This document shows, piece after piece, positions 22,865 to 35,100 of a stretch of 64,000 nt of DNA. The stretch's first letter is position 1. The number at the start of each line of letters is the position of its first letter. The notes below the pieces were generated by a model. That model was given only the letters and a program-made list of their open reading frames with translations. It had not been told where the DNA came from and made no database searches. Origin of the DNA: Perilla frutescens (lineage: Eukaryota > Streptophyta > Magnoliopsida > Lamiales > Lamiaceae); the NCBI GenBank assembly GCA_026008535.1, contig BRKX01000019.1, positions 29,888,977-29,952,976 on the forward strand, written 5' to 3'. The position numbers were made by a program, and so were the translations under genes.

Positions 22865-25023
22865 TTTCCATCACAGTTCAGCCCCTACACGCCCCTCTTG
22901 GAGTAAAGGTATGCCTCCTACACCATCTTCTAACTCTACACAACCCCGAGGTCAGTCTGGACCGCCCGAGCGGCATTTCAATCGTTCTACACCGCAATTC
23001 AGCCGTAGACCTGAGTTTACACAGACCGCACCAGTGAGGCCACAATTCCAACGGCCAAATCAGCTTACACAGTCGCCCAATATAGCCTCTAATTGAGCTC
23101 GAGATATCCAGTGCTACAATTGTTAAGGTTGGGGCCACTTTCAAGCCCAGTGTCCAAACCGACGTGTTCTGTTCATCACCGAACAGAATGATATTGAATC
23201 AGCTAGTAGGGATGAAGATCAGCCCCTAAGTGACGTGAATAATGAAGAAAAGAAGCTAGAAGTCGAGCAAGATAAAGGGAAACCCAAGTTACCTCATGTC
23301 AGTCTTGTTTCCATCCACAGTTTGAGCATTAGTTACGCAGAAGATCAACCGGATCAACGTGAGAACATATTGTACACAAGGGTTGCCATTTAAGACAAAC
23401 CATGCTCAATGATCATTGATAGTGATAGCGTGATCAACGCTATTAGCAAGTACGAGTGAATAAGTTTGCTCTAGCCCCGATGGAGCATCTGAAGCCATAC
23501 AAATTGTAGTGGCTTACAGATCGAGACGAGATCCGAGTGGCATGTCAGGTAAGTGTCTAATTCCCCATAGGTAAATTTTCTAACACTGTTATTTGCGATG
23601 TTATTCCTATGGATGCAGCACATATATTATTAGGAAGACCGTGACAATTTGATCGATAAGAAGTTCATGACGGGTTCGCGAACACTTATAATGTCATGCG
23701 AAATGGCCAAGCTATAGTGTTAAAGCCAGTTTTCCCTAAAGCCGTTGCCAAGGATCAACAACGGATGCAAGAGAGATTTAAGGAAGAGAGAGCAAAAGAG
23801 GCCGCAGCCGCAGCCCGAGCTGCCGCCATCACCGGCAAACTCTCGGCCGAGAAGAGTGCTATGATCGCCACCTATTCAGCTCCAAAACAGCCCCCTCTTG
23901 ACTCTTTAGTGCATGGAAAATCATTCGGATTAGCTCCAAATAAAGATAAAACTCGCAACTTATTTATTACAATTAAATGAGTTGAAAAAGCAATAAAAAC
24001 AGGTTTACCTCTTATTTTTTTAATTTATAAGAGCAGTGCTACTAACAAGCTTTCTTTACCTAGTGTTGTGCAGCCACTGATGGACGAATTCGAGGATGTC
24101 TATCCAGAAGAGATTCCAAGTGGTTTACCTCTAGTTCGTGCGATCGAGCACCAGATTGATTTCCAGCCTGACACCATGTTACCCAACTGACCAGCATACC
24201 GGACGTCCCCTGAAGAGACCAAGGAGATCGACAAACAAGTTAGAGAGCTATTAGAGAAGAAGCAGATCCATGAGTCGATGAGCCATTGCGCAGTTCCAGT
24301 CATTCTAGTGCCAAAGAAGAACAACGAATGGAGAATATGCATGGATTGCCGCACCATCAACAAGATCATGGTTAAGTATCCATTTTCCTATCCTTAGATT
24401 AGATGACATGCTTGATGAATTATCTGGTTCTAAAGTCTTTTCTAAGATAGATTTATGTTCTAGTTATTTTCAAGTTAGAATGCATGAAGAGGATAAATGG
24501 AAAACTGCATTTAAGACTAAGCATGGTTTATATGAGTGGTTAGCTATGTCTTTTGGTCTCACTAATGCACCAAGCACGTTTATGAGGTTAATGAACCATG
24601 TTTTGTGTGATGTGATTGGTAAATTCGTTGTTGTCTATTTTGATCATATTTTAATTTACAGTCACACTACACAGGCGCACTTAGAACACCTTGGGCGTGT
24701 ATTTGAGCTATTGAGATCCACTAAATTGTATGGAAATTTGTCTAAGTGTTCTTTTTACATGAAAGAAGTCAGTTTTCTTGGCTTTGTTTTTAGTGAACGC
24801 CGTATAGAAGTAGACCGATCTAAGATCAAGGCGATCGAAGAGTGGCTGACTCCTACATCGGTGCCTAAGGTTTGATCCTTCCACGGACTTGCTGGCTTTT
24901 ATCGTCGCTTTGTGCACGATTTTTCTAGCATAGCCGTGCCACTTACGGAGTTAAGTAAAAAGGATCACAAGTTTGTGTGGGGTAAAACACAAGAACATGC
25001 TTTTAAGTTGCTTAAGATAGATT
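22865..25023 (+). pseudogene. G1 gag 3' part, protease and reverse transcriptase, heavily mutated
   Basis: This continues G1 after Copia A. A zinc knuckle (CYNC, then GWGHFQAQC, with a stop between) lies at 23107-23150. The protease region is barely readable (MIIDSDSVINAIS). The linker is rich in Ala and Glu (23696-23980). Reverse transcriptase follows: HCAVPVILVPKKNNEWRICM, then after a frameshift SKIDLCSSYFQVRMHEEDKW, TKHGLYEWLAMSFGLTNAPS and FVVVYFDHILIYS. The last motif should end Asp-Asp, but the second Asp is His. A TGA at about 24873 interrupts before FYRRFVHDFSSIAVP. The reading stops at 25020, where MAELSK-family sequence on the other strand begins. RNase H and most of integrase are absent. 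Confidence 0.85.
24408..24875 (+). pseudogene. G1 reverse transcriptase palm fragment, catalytic Asp replaced
   Basis: This 155-codon segment is the longest open part of G1 pol. It spans the first catalytic region (FSKIDL, with Asp) and the Phe-Gly-Leu-Thr-Asn-Ala-Pro motif, then YFDH in place of YFDD. It ends with the thumb-proximal KCSFYMKEVSFLGFV. Loss of the second Asp alone would abolish polymerase activity according to what is known of the family. Confidence 0.85.
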
Positions 25024-25685
25024 TGCTCCAAGTTTCTTGTCGTTGCCAAAAACTTATGTCATGAAAGATAGTGAGTAGAAAGTGAGACTGGATAGACATT
25101 AAATGTCTCCAGTTGAACCAATGCAAGTATCAATGAAATTGCTTGAACAACTTCTGATTACACTTTACAACAAAAGTAAAGTGAGTGAGGAGTAGATTGG
25201 TCACCACTTTTTATGCAGTTTTGACGACATATTCTCCACTGTAGAAAGTGCGAATATTCTCTTCGGTCAACTAAAGTGGAGGGTAGATACTTCTGAAATA
25301 GTCAGCTCCATAATTTATATAAGGGATTCCGGTGAATGGAATAATCTCATCAGGATCAGAGCAAATTTTGAAATCAATTGAGGAGTCATTCTTCGAATTT
25401 GAGGATGGAACGATTTTAGTAGTTGAATTGCTCAAAGTTGTGTCACTTAACTTGGCCTTGAATCTTCTTTTCCTTTTGAGAGATTGAAGATGAGCACTTC
25501 CATTCTTGGGGATCCAATCAGAGATGAGAACTGGTAGTGCATCATCATTTGGAAGATTCAGCATCTCTTCAATTAGCTTGCTGATTCTCAGAACAAGTCC
25601 CACTTTGGACTCAAATTTTCCAGTCCTCTTTGAGTCTGAGGCTTTGATGACTTGATGCTTGAGTTGGGAGAATATGAATTGATGA
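25024..25685 (-). pseudogene. MAELSK-family fragment (copy 2), minus strand
   Basis: On the minus strand a 110-codon segment (25271-25603) matches copy 1 at 10011-10343 almost residue for residue: VGLVLRISKLIEEMLNLPND, ALPVLISDWIPK and IIPFTGIPY. The basic patch is changed (RKRRFKAK). It occupies the place where RNase H and integrase of G1 should be, in the opposite orientation. It is a captured or inserted sequence and not part of a normal gypsy element. Confidence 0.6.
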
Positions 25686-25689
25686 AGCC

Positions 25690-25890
25690 ATGCCTAGCAA
25701 TGATGAACCAAACCTGGAGCTGCAGTTGAAGGGTCCAGTTACAAGATTATGAGCTATACAATTGCAAGGCTATTTCCAAGCCTATGTTCAAAAAAAGCTC
25801 GAGGAGGAAGTACACGTTCAAGGCAGCCCCATGTTAGTCACATTGCTAACATGTGAAGATGATGATCGAGACATGAAGAATAATACATGA
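25690..25890 (+). pseudogene. G1 polyprotein C-terminal tail, downstream copy
   Basis: This corresponds to 10430-10630 but has an in-frame stop after the GPVTRL-like segment (TTATGAGC near 25747). The upstream copy has no stop there. It ends about 30 bases before the LTR start at 25919. Confidence 0.5.
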
Positions 25891-25918
25891 AGAGTTGAAG
25901 ACAAGAGGAAGACCGACG

Positions 25919-26312
25919 TGTGTGCATGGATCGTTAATTCGGACGTGCATGTGCATGATAAAAATCGACCCTTATTTAATTTAATTAAGGGGCTGATTTA
26001 ATTAGAATATAGTATTTATTTAATTTAGGATCAATTTTATTTATTTTAATTAGTCAATTTCCGGTCCTTGTTAGATAGGGTTGATTAGAGTTTTATTTAA
26101 GGCAAATTCCTACCTTGAATAGAATTCTAATTTATGTAGTTTTTTTAGTCTAATTTTATTCTTTTTATTCTTTTTAGACTTGTGATTTTTAGCCCTTACT
26201 AGTATAAATAAGGGTTCATTGTGACATTGATATTTCAGACATTCTTTGATATTGAAGCTTATTGCAATCAATTGTGTCTCACCCAAATTCATTTGGTTCG
26301 AAATTAACTCTT
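25919..26312 (+). repeat. G1 3' LTR, truncated after about 394 bp
   Basis: This matches the first part of the LTR at 10659. The TATA box (TATAAATA, about 26202) is present. It is cut at 26312 by minus-strand Athila-like sequence, so U5 is missing. Confidence 0.7.
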
Positions 26313-28272
26313 ATAATCTTCCCTATATTCAACTTTTGGAAAAATGACAATGGCATCAAGTTGATACTAGCCACTAAATCACACAGTGCCTTGCCTGAAT
26401 GATCGCCACCAATAGTAACTGAAATGGTGAAACTCCCGGGATCTTTGAGCTTAGCTGAAAGCTTCTTTGGAATCAACGCACTGCAATTCTCTGAAAGGTT
26501 CACTGTGGCATAATCTCTCAGTCTTCTTTTCTTGGAGATGACATCTTTGAGAAACTTAACATAGTTAGGCATTTGTTGTAATGACTCCACAAATGGAATG
26601 TTAATATGAACCTTTCGGGATATCTTCAATTTTTTTGAAAACTACTCATCCACCTTCTTCTTTTGAAACCTCTAAGGATATGGCATTGATAAAGTGGGGG
26701 TGTAGGAATGGGCTTCTACAGTGAAGGAAAAGACTCGGGGTCAATAGGAGCCTGAATAGGATTGGGGTCACTCATTTGTTCTTCTTCAATCTTCTTAGAA
26801 TCATCATCAGTGGACGGAGCAAGCTTCGGATTAATAGACCCTTCATATAAAGTCCCACTTCATAACTAAGTCACCTTGCACTGCTCATTTGGATTTACAG
26901 TAGTGTTGTTAGGAAACTGTCATGGTTGATGTTGATTTCCTACAACAGTGGCAAGTTGCCCCAACTGTTTCTCGAACATCTTCATCTGCGTCCCCATCGC
27001 CCCAACATCATTCTCTAGCTTTTCCATTATGGCTTGAGATTCTTCCATGTATTTGTCTGTCTTTCCCATGAATGTCATCAACAAATCATCCAACTTCAAT
27101 TTCTTATCCCCATCGATCACTCCATTTGTAACTGAAAAACCTGGTAGAGGTTGCAATGCATTGTTGGGATTACTATAGGAAAGGTTAGAACAATTACCTT
27201 GATATAAGTGATTTCTACCTCGGTAGTTGTTGTTCCTATAGCCCCTCTGATTAACAAAATTCATGTCTTTAATTATATTTTCCATTAAGTTATCTGCAGT
27301 CGGTTGCACCATGGCATCAAATCTGTTATTGATGGTAGCATTCAGAGTTGACAGCTGAGCTACAAGCTTGGAAATAGGATCATTGTCTTCAACAGCTGTC
27401 GTCCTCTTCATTATCTTCACTTGTCGATCACTGGTCCATTGGTAACTGTTTGTAGCCATGTCTCGTATGATTGTCACAGCTTGATCATGTCCTTTGTTCA
27501 ATAGTGAACCACCTGAGGAGGCATCCAGAAGCCTCTTCAACTCTATGTCGCATCTATTGTAGAAGATGCAAACTTGGTGATCGACCTAAAATCTATGATT
27601 TAGGCACTTCTTCAGCATGTCTCGAAATCGCTCCCAAGCCTCATCTAAAGTCTCATCCTTGTACTGACAAAATTGTGTAATTTTGCCCTTCAACTTGAGA
27701 GTCAAACCAGGTGGAAAGAATTTATGCAAGAACTTGTGCGCTAAACCTTCCCAACTATCCACAGACCCGGTACCGAAGGACTGGTACGAAACTTTGGCTG
27801 CATCCCTTAAAGAGAAAGAGAATAGGCGCAGCCGAATAGTGTCATTCGATACACCATTCATCTTGATTATACCACATATCTCCAAGAATTGTTGTAGGTG
27901 AGCATTTGGATTCTTATCTTTGTTCCCACCATACTAGTTCTACTTAACCATGGAAATCAACCATGGCTTCAACTTAAAATTGTTTGCATTAATTTGTGGA
28001 CCGAGAGCGTCTCTATGATTGAGTATTGGAGTAAACAATTGGTTGATCGGTGGTGGATTTGCATCTCTTGCATTTTTCTGTTCTTTCATCCTCCGTTGTA
28101 TCATCTCCACTTGACATTGGAGGCGAAGAATTTGTTTTTCCAGAGTAGGAGCTTGTTGTTCATTTGCCGCCATCTCTCTTCTTCTTCTTGTGTTGTTGTG
28201 TTGAGCAGTAGTTTCAATCTCAGGATCAAAAATTTCTAAGGGTTCCCCTTTAGATCTTGTGCTCATACACAT
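26313..28272 (-). pseudogene. G2: Athila-like gag and protease remnant, minus strand
   Basis: On the minus strand the reading begins at 28272 (MCMSTRSKGEPLEIFDPEIE). The capsid region follows, with two internal stops: FLEICGIIKMNGVSND, LRLFSFSLRDAAKVSY, CQYKDETLDEAWERFRDML and ASSGGSLLNKGHDQA. The order is that of Athila-type gag. A coiled-coil-like linker (QMKMFEKQLGQLATVV) precedes a decayed stretch. The aspartic protease zone ends the fragment: KVHINIPFVESLQQMPNYVK, then CDLVASINLMPLS, where a Gly of the usual DLGAS motif is Val. Reverse transcriptase, RNase H and integrase are missing because the sequence is cut at 26313 against a truncated gypsy LTR. Confidence 0.8.
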
Positions 28273-28377
28273 CCTACAAAAATTAAAAAGAAAGATAAGA
28301 ACGGTTTAAAATGGAAAATAAAATTGTCTAGATTAACAAAGTAAAATAAAAACAAATAATAGTACTAAAAAAATTAA

Positions 28378-28396
28378 ATCCCTGGCAACGTCGCCA
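28378..28396 (-). promoter_or_regulatory. G2 primer-binding site (Asp-tRNA type)
   Basis: On the minus strand TGGCGACGTTGCCAGGGAT differs by two bases from TGGCGCCGTTGCCGGGGAT, the Athila-type primer-binding site. It lies between the gag remnant and the LTR piece at 28403. Confidence 0.8.
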
Positions 28397-28402
28397 AAAA
28401 CT

Positions 28403-28477
28403 TGTTTGGTATTTTATTTCACCAAACCTGCAATTGTACAGTGAGGCTTATAATATAGTGGTGAACAATGAGAAATC
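28403..28477 (-). repeat. G2 5' LTR, inner end (split by Copia B)
   Basis: This is the terminal 75 bases of the minus-strand LTR next to the primer-binding site. It continues at 42656 on the other side of Copia B. Confidence 0.65.
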
Positions 28478-29832
28478 TGTTGGTTTTGTATACTAGAAGA
28501 TTTGTCTTTGTATACTTTTGTGATAATATGATGATATGAAATAAAAGTTATTGCAGTCACGGTTTGCATTTAGATTATGTTTTATAATTGTTCTATGCAA
28601 TGTTCCATATGCTTATATTGTAGATGATATGGTGTGGGGAGTCACACAGTAAGATCATATCATTAGAACCTTGTAATGTATTAAAAGAGCTCACGACTTA
28701 GATGGTCCTGAACACACCATCGGTACACCATAGAATAATCTGACAAGTTAGTTTATCTTGACTAACTGATTATTCTAGTACACTTATTAGTGTATTGAGG
28801 AAGATCACGATAGGATACTATTCTCTATCTCTGACCCAGTTACTGAGAGAATAAAGATCCACAGAGTTCGGGTTCTGAACTCATGTGATATTGGCGAACA
28901 TATGTGTGCATTGTTTATTACTTTGATTTATCAATGAGTGAGATCTTTTCATAGATCGAATTCGATATCTATGGTAATAACAATGTATACATAGTGTCTC
29001 AAGCAGTATGCATGAGCACCGTGTCCTGGTGTGCCAGGTTGATGATGCTCTCTTGAGGAAACACAAGTTCATGTTGAAACCCTGCAGGTGGAATTTATTC
29101 CTTACATGATAAAGCTTGTGTGGTACTACTCAAGGTTTTCCATGTTAATTAATTATAGATGTCAGAGGCTGACATAATTAATTAATGAACATTATATCTT
29201 AAACACGGGGAATGGCTGAACTAAAAGAGAAAGCATATTCGTAAATATGTATTAAATTGGTAGGTCAGTTTGACTTCTTTAATATTCTTCTAGATCCCTG
29301 TTGTAGTCCAAAATTGACCGATAATGGACTGGAGATAGAAATAGAGATAGAGGCCCAAACCCAGTAGGGTTGGGACTGTGAATTTTGACCACTCCCCTAT
29401 AAATAGGAGAGTGGAGAGTTCGAAATTTACTACTGTAGAATCAGCCCCTCTTGTGTTCTCTTTATCTCCACAGATTCCATACCTATCTAGTAGATTTCAG
29501 CCCACTCTGAATCTAGATACAGTCCGGGAATACAACAGAAGATCTTGGAGTGGAATTGTGTAGTGGGCGATTTTGAGTGCTAGGTGGCGCCAATTACAGT
29601 GTTCATTCAACAGCAAGATTAGATCTGTAATCTTGTCCACGGACCGTCTGACAAATTGTAAGTAGATTCGTTTTCTATGTTTCCGCTTTATTAGATTCGA
29701 ATCTGCTTTGCATGATTTTTTATTAGACTGTGATAAACATGCATATTGCATAAAATTATGATTTGCGTGAACATGGATTAACGAACAACTAAATAGATCA
29801 TGTGGTGGTTTAATTCGAAAAAAACCCCAACC
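28478..29832 (+). repeat. Copia B 5' LTR (internally deleted form)
   Basis: It begins TGTTGG and its last base is C instead of A. Compared with Copia A it lacks a block of about 100 bases after GTCAGTTTGACTTCTTT. The copy at 36145 lacks the same block, but the final LTR at 41237 keeps it. TATA box TATAAATAG is at 29399-29407 and GTAAGT at 29658-29663. Confidence 0.88.
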
Positions 29833-29833
29833 G

Positions 29834-29845
29834 TGGTATCAGAGC
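29834..29845 (+). promoter_or_regulatory. Copia B primer-binding site
   Basis: TGGTATCAGAGC is an exact initiator-Met tRNA complement, one base after the LTR. Confidence 0.93.
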
Positions 29846-32119
29846 CAGATTTTGGCACTGTTCTAGATTTAATACTAGGATAAATTCGAGATACATGTTT
29901 AAATTTGATGATAAATTTATGGTGCTTAAATTTTCAGATTTAAATGTATATGTATTTCGATTTTTGTGTGTTTAAACTTAGATGAATTTTTGATGTATTT
30001 CAAAAATTCTAGTTTTGGAGAACACTGTGATTTTCGATCCATACCTAATTAGATTTGGAATGGTTTTTGATGTTGTCAAAATTTCCAGATTTAATTAGTG
30101 TAGGTTTCGAAATTTTTAGATTCAAATTTGGATGCAATTTTGATCTTAATCGAAAATTCGAATGTGTTAATCTAGGTAATTTTCGTCCATAGAATTATTA
30201 AATTTGGAATGGATTTTTGATAAGTCAAAATTTCCAAATTTAATAATCATAGTGTTCGAAAATTTTGAGCATCAAATTTTTGAAAATTTGATGTCTTAAG
30301 CTCCTTAATTTTTAGTATTAAATTTTCGGTCATTGTTAAATGGAATTGGAGAAGATTTTGATGAAAAACAAATTTTCAGATTTATTTAATGATGGTTTTC
30401 GAAAATTATGGTTGTTGGATTAAGATTTGATATTATTTGATGTATATCTTAATTTACCTAATTTTAATCTAGATAGATTTGAAAATTGAATTTTAAATTT
30501 GAAAGAATTTGAAGTGGATCAAATTTTCAGATTTATTATTTGTGATATTTTCGAAAATCTTGATTAAAAATTGGATGAGGTAATTTTTGGATATATACAA
30601 ATAATTATCAATATCCAATTGTGATAAGAATTTAATTTTGGATAAGTTTTGGAAGATTTTGATTTAGATTCTCATGGATAATATTTGGATTAGATTTTTG
30701 ATATATATCAATATATACAATTATTATTTAATTAGGGTGGCTTGAAAATATTAAATAAATTTGGTGGATAATTACAAATAATTTTCAGATTTATTTTAGG
30801 TATTATTTTCGAGAATTAGAAGTTAAAAAATTGGTGGATAATTATTGTAATTTCCAATTTTTATCTTGTGGATAATATCGAATTAATTAATTTATTTAAT
30901 TGTTAAATTTGATATTTTAATATTCATGCATAGATATCATATGTTATTTTATGTGGATCATTTAATAAATGATTGTTGGATTTGTAGACTGTGTTTGTTT
31001 GCAGGTTTACCAACTATCATGGCTCTTTTATTTTATGTGATGTATGTTTATGTTGAATAAATGTTGGCCGTATGCCGGTTTGGCTACGTGATTTTTATCC
31101 ATGAGAAAATCCATAGATTAGTTCTAGGTTTTATTTTACGTTGTTTTCATGTAATAGATATAAAACTGTTAGGCCGAGTTTTGAGTTGTAATTTTTTATT
31201 CTAGCAATATTAGATTTTTCCTTTTGGAATAGATAGTCTGTATTGAATAAAGATCGGAGATCAACTCAAAGAAAGAAGGAAAGTAGTTCAGCACCAAGGT
31301 TCACCAGTTCACGTCCCGAAACCCTAATGGAGCTAGGGTTTTCGGCGAGGCGCGGTGAAGGGGCTGCGGCCATAAGCCTGTTTCCGGAGCTGACTTTCCA
31401 GTTTTATCTCATCAATCAACATGAGATATAAGCCATGATAGTTGGATTATTATTATTGCTTATTATGTTGAAGCATGCAATGGATATTTATCATTTTATG
31501 TGATGTTTGCATGTTCGATAATGGGATAAAATGAAACCTCAAACATAAATAACTAAGTGGGAGAGATTCATACCAAAGTATGTAGAAATCTCATATGGTC
31601 TCCATTAATACCTGGTTTAATTGAGAAGTGATGGGCATGCACGTTGACATCGGTCTTCCTCCATATCGGATGTGTGATATCACAGATTTCTCTAGAAATT
31701 AAATCTCCTAAATGGATAGCTGTAGAACACTATTAGAACTAACTGACTCTTCCATCTGGAGCAGTTAAATTCGAATAGTGATATTGGTGCGAAGATAATG
31801 GTATGCACACTTAGATGTAATTTATTGATAAACGTCCATAGGATCGTAGCTTATCAGTTAGACGATTACATGACCGTGTTTATTATCCGGCTATTAATTT
31901 GCTTGTTGTAAGGAAACTCAACTGGAGGCAAATTAAAGGTTTAACCTATTTAAAAATGAGATTTATAAACGTCCACACGATCGTGGCTTATAGAAATCGT
32001 TTTTAAAGTGTCGGTGGAAAAGTATATAATTTTTATGAGGTTTTCGATTATATAATGTTTATCCTAAATAGTTTTGTGACTATACTACATGTTTTAATTT
32101 CAGTTATTTCATATCATCA
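29846..32119 (+). other. Copia B leader, reiterated and probably spliced
   Basis: Homologous to the Copia A leader, with the same reiterated CAAATTTTCAGATTTA / TTTCGAAAAT words (29930-30880). The acceptor TTTTAATTTCAG (32092-32103) lies 16 bases before the gag ATG, exactly as in Copia A. Confidence 0.6.
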
Positions 32120-35100
32120 ATGGCACTCTCCAATCTATCCTTAATCCTCAAAGAAAACAAACTTGTCAGTGAAAACTACAATGACTGGATTTATAACCTT
32201 AACTTGGTACTTGTTGTTGAGGGACAGAAGTTTGTACTTGAAGAGGTTTGTCCTCAAACGCCAGATGAGGTCCTGACGAAACCCAAAAGGTTGCATATGA
32301 TAAGTGGGTTAGGTGTAATGAGATAGCGCGCTGTTACATCTTGGCATCTATGTCAAGTGTGTTGCAACATCAGCATGAGCCTATGAAAACCGCTTATGAT
32401 ATCATGTACAACCTTAGGCAGCTATTCGATCATCAGAACCGCTCGGCACATCATTTGGCAATGAAGAAACTAATGGATCCGAGAATGGCTGACTCCACAT
32501 CTGTTAGAGATCATGTTCTCATGATGATGGGGTATTTATCTGAGATCGAGACTTTGGGTGGAGAACTGGACGCCGAGTCTCAAATCGACATTGTTCTTCA
32601 TAGCTTGTCCTCGAAGTTTGAGCAGTTCAGGCTGAACTTTAACATGATTAAAAGGGATGTCAGCCTGACTGAACTGCTCATAGATCTTCAGGCGGCTGAA
32701 TTGCTCCAAAAAGCGATCCTCAGGCCCATATAGCTGAAAAAGGGCCATCTTCTTCTCGTAGAAAAGGGAAGAAGAGACACGCACCTAAAAATGCTGCAGA
32801 TGAGGCGCCTAAAGTGAAGAAGCCAAAGGCAAAGATTTCTCCCGAGGAATTCAAGTCGAAGACTAAATGCTTCAAGTGCGGCCAACCAGGTCACTGGAAG
32901 GCGGCGTGTCCTAAAAAGAAGAAGAAGAGAGGTACACCTCACACTTTGGTTGTAGAAACATGTTTAGCAACTTGTTGTACCCAGTCATGGGTAGTAGATA
33001 CTGGAGCTACTGATCATGTTTGCATGTCTTGACAGGGGTTCCTGGTAAAAAGATAGCTGAGTGAGAATGAGATCACCGTCTACATGGGTAATGCTACGAG
33101 AGTGGTGGTTGTTGCAGTGGGAGACGTTTTTTTACCTTCCAGTAGTCATAGAACTTTGTTTTTAAAAGATTGTCTTTATGTGCCTGGCTTTAGGCAAAAC
33201 TTAATTTCAGTTTCTAAATTGATTATGGATGGATATTCTGTTTCTTTTAATAAACAAAGTAGTTATCTTTAGTGGTAAACATTTTATCTGTTTTGGCACA
33301 TTGGATGGACAATTATACCTTCTTAAAGCAATTGAAAACACTACGCAAAGACAACTATTGAATACATCGATCATAAACCCTAACAAGAGAAAAGAACCTT
33401 CAGAATTGAATCAAACCTATCTTTGGCATCTAAGGCTAGGTCATATTAACCTTAAGAGGATACAAAGGCTTGTAAATGATGGACCATTGTCTTCTTTGGT
33501 ACTGGAATCATTTCCTTTGTGTGAATCCTATTTGGAAGGTAAAATGACCAAGCGTCCTTTCCAGTCAAAAGGAAATAGATCCGAAGGGATATTAGATTTG
33601 ATTCACTCTGACCTGTGTGGTCCCATGTCAGTTCAAGCTCGATGAGGGTTGGAGTATTTCATCACTCTCATTGACGATTACTCTAGATACGGTTATATCT
33701 ACATGTTACGTCGCAAGTCTGAATGCTTTGAGAAATTCAGGGAATTTAAGGCGGAAGCAGAGAAATGAACAGGTAGAAGTATCAAGTCACTACATTTTGA
33801 TCATGGTGGTAAGTACCTCTCGAGTGAATTTAGGGATTACATGGTAGAAAATGGGATTACCTCCCAGTTGACTGCGCTGAGAACAACACAACAGAATGGT
33901 GTGGCGGAAAGAAGGAATCGTACATTGTTAGAGATGGTTAGATCGATGATGAGTTATTCTGAGTTGCCCGTTTTGTTCTGGGGATATGCCCTGGAACCAG
34001 CAGCCTATATTCTTAACTTGGTTCCGTCAAAATCAGTTCCTTCTACGCCCACAGAATTATGGACTGCACGAAAGCCCAGTTTGAACCATATTCGGATTTG
34101 GGGTAGCCCTGCATATGTGTTGGATAAGGAAGCTGATAAGCTGGCTCCTCGTACTGATGTAAGGCTGTTTGTTGGATATCCTAGAGGAACGAAAGGTGGT
34201 TTGTTTTATAGTCCTAAGGATAAAAAGATCATTATTAGGACCAATGCTCAATTCTTAGAGGAAGACTATATCATAAACCACAAACCAAGGAGTGAAATCA
34301 TCCTTGAGGAGTTGAGGGGAGGATCGAATCCTACACCAGTTGTAGAAGAAGAGAAACCACCAAACACTGCACAACCTGTCACGGAAGTACAGGAACTGCC
34401 TTATCGCATTGGGAGGGTTGTACGCCAATCTGATAGATTCATTGGTCTAGGAGAGGCTTCAGATTTCCCAGAAGGACTAAATGAATTAGATCCCAGGACC
34501 TATGACGAGGTAATTCAAGATAAAGATGCGCATTCTTGGAAAACTGCAATGGAATCTGAGATTGGATCTATGCATCACAATCAAGTCTGGGAGCTCGTAG
34601 AACCACTATATGGTATTAAACCCATTAGGTGTAAGTGGATCTACAAGCACAAGAGAGGAGCTGACGGGAAGGTTGAGACCTTTAAAGATAGATTGGTGGT
34701 GAAAGGGTACACTCAGAAAAAAGGGATCGATTATGAGGAAACCTTTTCACCAGTAGCCATGCTTAAGTCAATCCGGATTCTCTTGTCAATTGCCGCTCAT
34801 TTAGATTATGAGATCTGGCAGATGGATGTCAAGACAGCTTTCCTAAATGGAAGTCTTTAAGAAAACATTCACATGAGACAACCAGAGGGATTTATTGCTA
34901 AAGGCCAAGATCACTTGGTGTGTAAGCTTAAGAGATCCATTTGTGGACTTGAGCAGGCATCGAGATCTTGGAACATCCGGTTTGACGAGGTTATCCAGTC
35001 ATATGGATTTGTGCAAAGTCCGGATGAGAGCTGTGTGCACAAAAAATGTGATAGAAATGTGGTGTCATTCCTCGTACTTTATATTGATGACATCTTGCTT

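Larger units (their letters stand above)
25024..26312. repeat. Large direct repeat, copy 2 (partner 9764-11044)
   Basis: It has the same three-part arrangement as copy 1 and the same order of strands. It begins immediately after G1 reverse transcriptase and ends abruptly at AACTCTTA, where minus-strand Athila sequence begins. The position fits the 3' end of a G1 unit whose 5' LTR is in copy 1. Confidence 0.85.
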
